NCBI GenBank assembly: GCA_030847615.1
Contig: JAUMIR010000001.1
Location: forward strand, 162,661,001 to 162,725,000
From: Gambelia wislizenii
Taxonomy: Eukaryota; Chordata; Lepidosauria; Squamata; Crotaphytidae
Direction: 5' to 3'
Length of the DNA stretch: 64,000 bases
Shown here: piece by piece, positions 57,560 through 64,000 of the stretch
Position numbering within the stretch: the first letter of the stretch is position 1
How the letters are laid out: each line of letters begins with the position of its first letter
The notes under the pieces: model-generated
What the model saw: the letters and a program-made list of their open reading frames with translations, nothing else
Told to the model about the DNA's origin: nothing
Databases searched by the model: none
Position numbers and translations under genes: made by a program

Positions 57560-58007
57560 CTAGCTCTTTTAACAGAAGAATATAAAGAATATAAATTAAA
57601 AATTGGAGTAATATTACTGGGAACAATGATTTTATTGTTGTCACTAAAACACCAGTATCCCATTAGTGCTATGTGAGACCCATTGGGCTAAGCAGTGGTT
57701 CTTAATTTTTTTTTTAACCAGGGACCCCCTTTAAATATCTTTTGTTGCCCCAAGACTTAACTCAAGATTTAAACCCTAATAATAATAGCTAACAACAAAA
57801 ACAATACAATTACACCATCCATTAACCTTTCCCTCAGAGGCACTCTTGCTTCTTCCTGCATGTTTTTGGCTGGAGTGGATTGAATGGCAATGTACAGGCC
57901 AAGCCAGCCAGCCTTTGCCTTGGTTCCTGTAACATGACTGTTCACTATAGGGAGGAGGTGGGCCAAACAGCCTTCAAGCCTTTGTGGACCCCCTGTGAGA
58001 ATACCAT
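57560..58007. other. Unassigned interior of the hAT element
   Basis: No frame with a transposase-like motif. A T run lies at 57706-57715. Confidence 0.4.
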
Positions 58008-58130
58008 AGAATCATAGAATTGTAGAATTCGAAGAGACCACAAGGGCCATCCAGTCCAACCTCCTGCCATGTAGGAAATCACAATCAAAGCATCCCTGAC
58101 AGATGGCCATCCAGCCTCTGTTTAAAGACC
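58008..58130 (-). mobile_element. CR1 3' fragment
   Basis: CATAGAATCATAGAATTGTAG is the reversed CR1 terminal repeat. AGGGCCATCCAGTCCAACCT and AGATGGCCATCCAGCCTCTG are the CR1 3' UTR. Strongly 5'-truncated. Confidence 0.85.
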
Positions 58131-58251
58131 ACTGGGCTAGAGAATGCTGGAAAAGGAACAATGCAACCATACCTTGAGAAGGGTGCTGGCAGGGGGATTC
58201 TGAGAGGTGTAATCCAAAAGTAACTTTCCCAGGCTCTGAATGCAGCCTAGA

Positions 58252-58880
58252 ATCATAGAATCATAGGGCTAGAAGGGACCCCAACAGCCATCCCTCCAAT
58301 TAGCTTCTGCCCTGCAGGAACACACAATCAAAGCCCTCACATCAGATGGCCATCCAACCTCTGTTTAGAAACCTCCACTTCTGAACAGCTCTTACCATCA
58401 GGAACTTCTTCCTAATGTTTAGGTAGAATCTCTTTTCCTGTAATTTCACCCCATTGCTCCATGACCTAGTCTCTGAAACAGCAGAAAACAACCTTGCCCC
58501 ATCCTCAGTATAACATCCCTTCAAATATTTAAACATGGCTGTCATGTCTCCTCTCAACCTTCTCTTCCCCAGGCTAAACATACCCAGCTCCCTAAGCCTC
58601 TCCTCATAGGGCATAATGGCTTCCAGACCTCCCACCATTTTGGTCGCCCTCCTCTGGACATATTCCAGCTTCTCAATACCCTTTCTGAATGGTAGTGCCC
58701 AGAACTGGACACAGTCTTCCAGGTGAGGTCTGACCAAAGCAGAATACAGTGGCACTGTTACTTCCCTTGATCTAGACAGTGTACTCCTATTAATGCAGCC
58801 TAGAATTGCATTGGCTTTTTTAGCTGCTGCATCACACTGCTAACTCATGTTTAGCTTGTAGTCTACTTTCTTTTTTATTT
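58252..58880 (-). mobile_element. CR1 LINE 3' fragment with coding end
   Basis: It begins with reversed terminal repeats (AGAATCATAGAATCATAG) and the 3' UTR, then the ORF2 C-terminus on the minus strand up to about 58860. The coding part is listed separately. Confidence 0.9.
58342..58755 (-). pseudogene. CR1 ORF2 C-terminal domain
   Basis: Uninterrupted minus-strand codons give LVRPHLEDCVQFWALPFRKG, IEKLEYVQRRATKMVGGL, YEERLRELGMFSLGKRRLRG, DMTAMFKYLKG, then NGVKLQEKRFYLNIRKKFL. This is the classic CR1 C-terminal domain after the RT. It is 5'-truncated, so no RT catalytic motif remains. The long open frame suggests a relatively young copy. The final GRWxxNxLPxEVV-type end is altered. Confidence 0.92.
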
Positions 58881-58990
58881 TTTTGAGGAAATCTACACCA
58901 TTACATTAATTGCTAATTAACAAAAACTATTTTGTTAGTGCCTATAATATAGTTTTTAAACTAAATTATTTGTGGCAAATTATGTAATAC

Positions 58991-59225
58991 AGTAGGCCCA
59001 TTATCAACTGGGGATTGGTTCTGTGCAGGCATGGATTCTGAAAACTGTGGATAATAGTGAACACCATTGAAAATAATGGGACTTCTAGATTAAAATACCA
59101 TAGAGTTGCCTTGGCAAGCCTAGAAAATGGCTAGGGAGGACACATTTTCTAGGAAGACTCTATGGTAGGTGTGCTGTTTTGTGTCCCATGGATAATGAAT
59201 CCGTGGATACGGGGGTCCTACTGTA
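58991..59225. repeat. Pogo/Tigger-like palindromic segment
   Basis: TACAGTAGGCCCATTATCAA at the left is inverse to GATACGGGGGTCCTACTGTA at the right, with TA ends. The right part is also present in 82-456, so it belongs to the hAT family's interior or was captured by its ancestor. Confidence 0.55.
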
Positions 59226-59346
59226 ATCTGAACATCCTGTACGGTGAACAGGTTAGGTTACATTGACCTGAGATAAACATATGGGGGCCCCAAAATAAAG
59301 CATTGCAGGGCCCCCCAAAATTCCTTAAACTGGCCCTGAAAAAGAA

Positions 59347-59765
59347 CCATTGATAAATACTCTTTGGGTTCAATTTGTCAACCAATTACAAATTAATTAA
59401 AAAAATAGCACTATCTATCCCAAATCTTACCAGCTTGTCTGTAAGAATATTGGGGAGCCTTGTCAAAAGCCCTACTGAAATCAAGATATATTACATGTAG
59501 AGCATTCCCTTGGTCTACCAAGCTTGTAACTCTATCAAAAACAAGATAAAATTAGTCAGGTATGACTTGTTTTTGAGAAACCAATACTTAGTAATCAAAG
59601 TATTCCTTTCTAAGTGCTCACAGGCGACTGTTTAATTATCTGTTCTAGCATTTTTCTGGTATTGCCATCAAATAGACTGGTCAGTAGTTGCTTGGGTTAT
59701 CTCCCTGACCCTTTTTGAAGTTGGGGACAATTTGCATCCTTCAGTCTGCTGGGAATTCACATGCT
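59347..59765 (-). mobile_element. CR1 LINE, left part of the split copy
   Basis: It resumes the CR1 reading from 56677: CCATTGATAAATACTCTTTG, CCCTACTGAAATCAAGATAT and CCCTTTTTGAAGTTGGGGAC are CR1 RT landmarks read in reverse. Degenerate. Confidence 0.8.
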
Positions 59766-59879
59766 CTCCAAGAATTCTCAAAGAGTATTGACAAAATCCT
59801 TTAATAACCATGGATGCCAGCCTGGAAACCAAAAAGGAGGAAGGGATGAAGAGGGGAAAATGTGGAAACACCTTTAAGA

Positions 59880-60070
59880 CTAACTGGTCTTTGAAAACTA
59901 CCCTGGAAACTGTGTACATTAGCTTAAGGAAGGAGACTGCTGGACAGTGAAGTAGGCAGTACACTAGCAGAATTCTTACCCTGTTCCTCTGCTCCAGCAC
60001 CAGGCTCAGTTCTGTACCCATGAACATGGTGGCAGGGAGCTGTAGTTCAAGCAATAACATTTCCAAGATT
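59880..60070 (-). mobile_element. L2 endonuclease fragment
   Basis: Minus-strand codons MGTELSLVLEQRNRVRILLV, YCLLHCPAVSFLKL and TVSRVVFKDQLV resemble the L2 endonuclease stretch YLSLKTRDSIGILLVYHPPR in the copies at 5385 and 52520. Old and short. Confidence 0.55.
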
Positions 60071-60440
60071 TGCCTCCTGCCTTATTTCAGTATTGCTTAG
60101 AAACTTAATCAACAATTCCTAGGGTATATATTTTTCCTTAACCACCTTTAGTGAAATTATGTGAACTTCCTACTGCTTTTTGCTTCTTGTAGTGCCACAT
60201 AGCTATACACTTTGTTACGGGCACACCAGGAAGGGGAAGGGCACACTCTGCTTCTAACACACTAACTTTCAATCCAATCATAGGAATGTTTGCTTGGAAA
60301 TCAGTCCCATTGTGTTCAAATGAGTTATTCACTAGGAAGTATGTTTGGGAATGAAGAAACAGACGTGGTTATTTACCTTTTCCTTCCTGATATTAATTCT
60401 TCTTTTGCACACATGAATAAAAAGCTCTGCAGTGAGAAAG

Positions 60441-61495
60441 CTGTTGTCCTGTGATGTCCCTCAGGACTCTGTGTTTTCCCACATACTGTTTAATATTTAC
60501 ATGCAACCACTGGGAGAGATTTAGGATTTCTTGCCACCAACATGCTGATGACATTGAACTCATTTCTCCTTACCACTTAAATCAGAGGCAGCTGTTTTAG
60601 GTCTAATCCAGTGCCTGGTATTAATACTGGACTGGATGAGGATGAACAAATTGAAATCAAGAAAGAGGTGCTCTTGTTCAACTGAAAGGCAGATCAAGAA
60701 ACAGGGATTCATTTTCTCCTGGGTGGACTGCAGTCCTCCTAAGGCGAGATGCTCACAGTTCGGGAGTATTCTTGGATTTAACACTGAACATGGATTGCCA
60801 GATTCTTGCAGTAGTTGGAAGTGCATTTCCTGGAGATGTATGATTTGGCTACAGTGACATGTGCTTTAGTTACATCCCGTTTGTATTACTGTAACATGGT
60901 CTGTGTGGTGCTCTCTTTGAAGAATGTTTGAAAACAGCAGCTGGTCCAAAATGCTGCAACCAGATGGTTGAATGGGGGTGGTTACAGGGAACATACAGTA
61001 TAAAGCCCTATAGTACTTTGGGTATCTGAAAGACAGTATTCTCTAATATAAGCTTGAACATGCTTTGAGGTCTGCAGAACAGGTTCTTCTCTAACTCCTA
61101 CCACCTTCAGAGGCATCTCTAGGGGAGACACAAGAGCAGACCTTCTTGATGGCCTCTCCTAAATTATGGAGCTCCCTTCCAAAGGTGGTTAGGGTTTCTC
61201 TTTCCTTGTAGTCCTTCTGCCTACTGCCTACTTTCCACTCAGGTAGGCCTTCGGATACTGACTGCCTCTTAAAGAGGTTTTGAAATGACTGTGCTGGACT
61301 TTTAAAATATTTGCTGCTTATTATTAGTATGGTGTTTTAAAACAGGTTTTTTTGTTAATAGCATACATAATTTAATTCACACATTAGCGTTATAATGTAT
61401 TGTCTTTTACTGCAACATTTTTAATGGTATTGCAAGCTGCCTTGCATCCAAACCCTAGGAGAAAAGTGGGAATAAATAATAATAATAAATAATAA
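60441..61495 (+). mobile_element. Degenerate L2 LINE 3' part
   Basis: Plus-strand remnants read DVPQDSVFSHILFNIYMQPL near 60455 (RT motif B onward) and NMLMTLNSFLL-like YADD decay near 60540. The C-terminal LVQNAATRWLNGGGYREHT follows near 60945, and the 3' end is GCAAGCTGCCTTGCATCC with (AAT)n at 61474-61498. It is more decayed than the other L2 copies. Confidence 0.72.
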
Positions 61496-61499
61496 TACT

Positions 61500-62192
61500 G
61501 TTACCATATGTCTTTGCCCTTATGTGTCTACTACTGCACAAGTATACCACAACAAATGCCTTTAGGCCTTGAGCCTAGTGTTCAAGTGCACACCATAACA
61601 GAATAAGTGCAGATAGATAAGGAAGTGGAGGGGAAGAGGAAGGGATCTACACTACACAATTGCCTTTGGGTATCACTTTAAATTATCATGTGATATGTTC
61701 TCTGACGGCAGTGGCTTTTCCAAGGGCTCAGGCAAAAGTCATTCCTAGCTAGTGGTGGGCTGGGAGGCCAGTGGACTGGCAAACCCACTTTAACCTGAAG
61801 GAGATAGCCAAGGTGCTGAACCTATTTTAGGAGCAGGATAGAATACAGCAGGTAGCTCCTTTAAAGATTTGCTGCTCCACCAGCTATGGAGCCACCCACC
61901 CCCTCTGTTCTCAGATCAATCAACCTTTTTCAGTAGGGACACCAGGGCATCTGAAACCATCAACATACAAAGCATGTCCTCTGCTCTTACATCCCTTTTC
62001 TCATTTTTGCTGTTATTCAGAAGCTAAAAAGCTGGGGACCATCTTTGTATGAAAAAGGTGGCAATCCTGCATATCCCGCTAGAAACCTAAGAATCACATT
62101 TATTGAAGATGGTTCCCTACAGGATGCATTTGGCAAATAGCACACAGGGGAAGGTAACATAACCTATCTGCTGACAATTGCCTTCATTGCAG
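61500..62192. other. Unassigned; upstream of candidate exon
   Basis: A second acceptor-like CTCATTTTTGCTGTTATTCAG ends at 62022 and is followed by 39 open codons and a stop. I see no signal-peptide exon with a usable donor here. Confidence 0.35.
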
Positions 62193-62402
62193 TTCAACAA
62201 AAGGCCAGAACAGGATATTGCTCCTGCAAATGTTTTTCCTCAGTTAAATGGCTGCACCTTTCAAAAGACCCATTATCTGTCTTCAGAAGACACCTGCAGA
62301 AAAAAAGGCAGATGTGTGGCAGTAAACAATGCTATCAACATGTGTAGGAAGGGGAACTATAAATTAACCAAGGAGAAGCCATGCTGCAAAGGCACTGTCT
62401 GA
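62193..62402 (+). CDS. Candidate terminal exon of a small cysteine-rich cationic peptide
   Basis: TTGCCTTCATTGCAG is a good 3' splice site. It is followed by 69 sense codons (phase 0) and TGA at 62400-62402. Cysteines fall at exon residues 21, 35, 41, 51, 64 and 65, giving spacings 13-5-9-12-0 with a final CC (EKPCCKGTV). The exon has 13 K/R against 5 D/E, so it is strongly cationic. AATAAA at 62483-62488 gives a short 3' UTR. Six cysteines ending in CC, a basic tail and a last coding exon recall beta-defensins, whose mature part is usually encoded by a separate exon. However, the cysteine spacing does not fit the usual beta-defensin pattern, and no upstream signal-peptide exon was identified nearby. 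No transposon overlaps. It could be a novel secreted peptide, a decayed defensin-like gene or a chance frame. Confidence 0.4.
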   Translation, partial: FNKRPEQDIAPANVFPQLNGCTFQKTHYLSSEDTCRKKGRCVAVNNAINMCRKGNYKLTKEKPCCKGTV

Positions 62403-62482
62403 GCAGTAGGAACAAATAATAGTGCCTGGAGAACTTTACCTGTGCAGGTAGGACATTGCTGAAGCAGTAGAAGAGTGACTGC

Positions 62483-62488
62483 AATAAA
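62483..62488 (+). promoter_or_regulatory. Polyadenylation signal for the 62193 exon
   Basis: AATAAA lies 81 bases after the TGA of the candidate exon and is followed by TTTGGGAGCC and a weak GT-containing stretch. Hexamers like this are frequent by chance. The position is what makes it noteworthy. Confidence 0.35.
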
Positions 62489-62499
62489 ACATTTGGGAG

Positions 62500-63122
62500 C
62501 CATTAATAACCACAAGTGCTGGCAGACTTATTGGCCCCTTGGAAGAAATATGTAATCCTCACCAGTGTTTAGAGGGCTTTTTGGCAGATCATAGTATTTC
62601 TGAACCCATAGGCAGATTCTTCAGTTTGAACAGAAACTGGTAGGGAAAAAAATAGCGTCCTTTAGGAGGAGGAGAAAAAATATATGTAGCCTGTCATTAT
62701 TTATCTTCTGTTTGGAAACTGAAGTAATTATTTTGTATACTCAAATGCTCTCCCCCAACCCCAACAAATCCTGTGAATAACTAGCTTACCACTTTCAGGA
62801 TGACTGTATGAAGATATGTATTTGTAATGAAATCTAGTTCATAGGATGATTAGTGGTCCATACAAAGAGTGGAATGGCTTCATTTTGGACATTCATTTAA
62901 GCCAATGTCACAATATATAATACTTCAAAATAATTTTGTAATCAATTGAATAAGAATATAATTGAATAAATATTTTCAATTATATATTTATTCAATTACA
63001 AATTTAAAATATATTTAATTCAATTATACATTTATTCAATTATATATTAAAATATATTGAATTAATTGAATAAGTATTTTCAAATGAAAGCAAAAGAAAA
63101 CACAATTCATGCATGCAAATGA
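62500..63122. other. Unassigned; AT-rich inverted repeats
   Basis: At 62935-63080 permutations of TATTCAATTATATATTTATT and its complement repeat, forming several possible hairpins. No gene seen. Confidence 0.5.
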
Positions 63123-63398
63123 AGGAGCCCTGGTGGCGCAGTGGTTAAATGCCAGTACTGCAAGCCACCACGTCTCAAGTTCGATTCCAGCCGGCTCCAA
63201 GGTTGACTCAGCCTTCCATCCTTTCGTAGGTTGGTAAATTGAGTACCCAGCTTGTGGGGGGCAATTAGCTAACACACATTGGAAACTGTTTAATGCAGTG
63301 TAGATGTGTAAATAGCTATTGCTTAAAACAATTTGTAAGCCGCTCTGATAGCCTTGTGGCTGAAGAGTGGGGTATAAATAAATAAATAAATAAATAAT
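63123..63398 (+). repeat. Sauria-type SINE (tRNA-derived)
   Basis: It begins GGAGCCCTGGTGGCGCAGTGG with an A box and a B box AGTTCGATTCC at 63178-63188. It runs through AAGGTTGACTCAGCCTTCCA, a TTGTGGGGGGCAATTAGCTA block, and TTGTAAGCCGCTCTGATAGC, and ends in (AAAT)n at 63375-63398. This combination is the Sauria SINE of lizards and snakes. The 3' end resembles a LINE tail, as expected for LINE-mobilised SINEs. It is the strongest taxonomic marker in the window. Confidence 0.92.
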
Positions 63399-63605
63399 GA
63401 AGTTTAAAAACACTCAAAAGAAGAAAAGATTCATGGGAAAATACCCCAAGACAAAAATAAACAACTAACAACCCATGTATAAGCAAGGAAATCTCAAGTT
63501 ACAGGGTGATTGTTAGCCACAAATACTCTGTGCTAAGATCTCTGGCTTGTGTTATTGATCACCTCTGCAATTTCTCCTTCCTTTTTACTCGCAAGCTTCA
63601 TAATT

Positions 63606-63628
63606 CACACACACACACACACACACAA
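63606..63628. repeat. (CA)n microsatellite
   Basis: About 11 CA units. Confidence 0.95.
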
Positions 63629-64000
63629 ATGTGTCAAAACTACCAGTTTTAATTCTCACTTCAAGATTCTATGCTCACACCTCTCCTCCTACTTGACTAG
63701 AATATTAATAGGCAGGCCTTCCATGAACATGTGACCCTGTAGCCTTATTCAAGTGTCCATAATCTAGTTAAATTAAATGCATGAGAATGCAGAATATCCT
63801 AACTTTGCTCCCTCTTTCATCCTCAAGTGGAGAATGACAGTCTGAAGATGAGAGCCTCCACATGTAGCCTCCATGTGATGTGGAACCTAGGAAAATTAGG
63901 GTTCTGGATTGCATGGAAAACCTCTGTAGGCAGAAGAGAATTTTCTCTTTGAACTATTGTTCTTCCTCATAAGGAGCAATGAAAGAGGCTAGATTTTTCC
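63629..64000. other. Unassigned sequence
   Basis: No gene or repeat recognised to the end of the window. Confidence 0.4.

Larger units (their letters stand above)
56686..59338. mobile_element. 2.65-kb hAT-type element inserted in CR1
   Basis: The left end CAGCTTAACCATACCGCC, then AAATCAGCATCTGCAGGGG, matches the left end of 82-456 apart from a short deletion. The right end CCTTAAACTGGCCCTG matches its right end. Flanks AAAAGGAA (56678-56685) and AAAAAGAA (59339-59346) are an 8-bp duplication with one mismatch, and CR1 sequence continues seamlessly across. No transposase frame is visible. The interior carries a microsatellite, a SINE and two CR1 fragments. Confidence 0.82.

Noticed and set aside
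61975..62027. Signal-peptide-like ATG frame (MSSALTSLFSFLLLF)
   Set aside because: It runs into a stop two codons after the hydrophobic core and has no GT donor before it, so it cannot feed the 62193 exon.
62023..62139. Second acceptor-bounded 39-codon frame just upstream of the 62193 exon
   Set aside because: It ends in a stop with no polyadenylation signal of its own, and the gap to the next acceptor is too short for a vertebrate intron.
1..64000. CRISPR arrays, rRNA or intact tRNA genes, bacterial-type operons
   Set aside because: None seen. The only tRNA-like sequences are SINE heads, and the composition and repeats are vertebrate.

Overview
The window reads as nuclear DNA of a lizard-like squamate reptile. 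The main evidence is a Sauria-type tRNA-derived SINE at 63123-63398, a second tRNA-derived SINE family, and many non-LTR retrotransposons side by side (L2, CR1, L1 and one unplaced clade). A Penelope-like element and many short non-autonomous DNA transposons are also present. I recognise no complete host gene, rRNA, tRNA gene or CRISPR array. The window looks intergenic or intronic and is dominated by mobile elements.

Layout. 1-5.4 kb: two hAT-type elements with exact 8-bp target duplications and two PIF/Harbinger-like elements. 5.4-8.4 kb: a broken L2 on the minus strand. 11.2-12.1 kb: two Penelope-like fragments arranged head to head. 12.9-27 kb: a dense run of PIF/Harbinger-like elements (3-bp target duplications, TIR close to GGACTTTATCAGAC), a CR1 3' end and an interrupted minisatellite. 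27.9-35 kb: a SINE, a solo-LTR candidate, an unplaced non-LTR reverse transcriptase relic and another Harbinger-like copy. 36.5-41.3 kb: two L1 relics, the first broken by two later insertions. 43.1 kb: a CTAGGG hexamer array. 46.5-47.7 kb: a MITE and an LTR-like GC-rich block. 49.8-52.4 kb: two palindromic Harbinger-like elements and an L1 3' end. 52.5-56 kb: a long plus-strand L2. 56.1-59.8 kb: a CR1 copy split by a 2.65-kb hAT element that itself carries a SINE and CR1 pieces. 59.9-61.5 kb: old L2 relics. 62.2 kb: a possible terminal coding exon.

Three places look more like host sequence than transposon. (1) 62193-62402 (+) has a good 3' splice site, 69 sense codons for a basic six-cysteine, CC-ending (defensin-reminiscent) tail, a stop, and AATAAA 81 bases later. 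(2) 43490-43791 (-) lies between a good acceptor and a strong AAG/GTAAGT donor and encodes very hydrophobic segments split by one frame break, so it may be a decayed exon of a multi-pass membrane protein. (3) 19351-19497 (+) encodes a signal-peptide-like start ending at AAG/GTAGGT, followed by two more phase-0 exon-like intervals at 20993 and 21685. None can be named from sequence alone, and all need homology or RNA evidence.

The mobile elements do not form a working pathway. All autonomous families seen here are frameshifted or truncated, and the DNA elements carry no transposase. What the window does preserve well is an insertion history: L1 in Harbinger, MITE in L1, hAT in CR1, Harbinger in minisatellite, and a 39-bp CR1 tail in a SINE.
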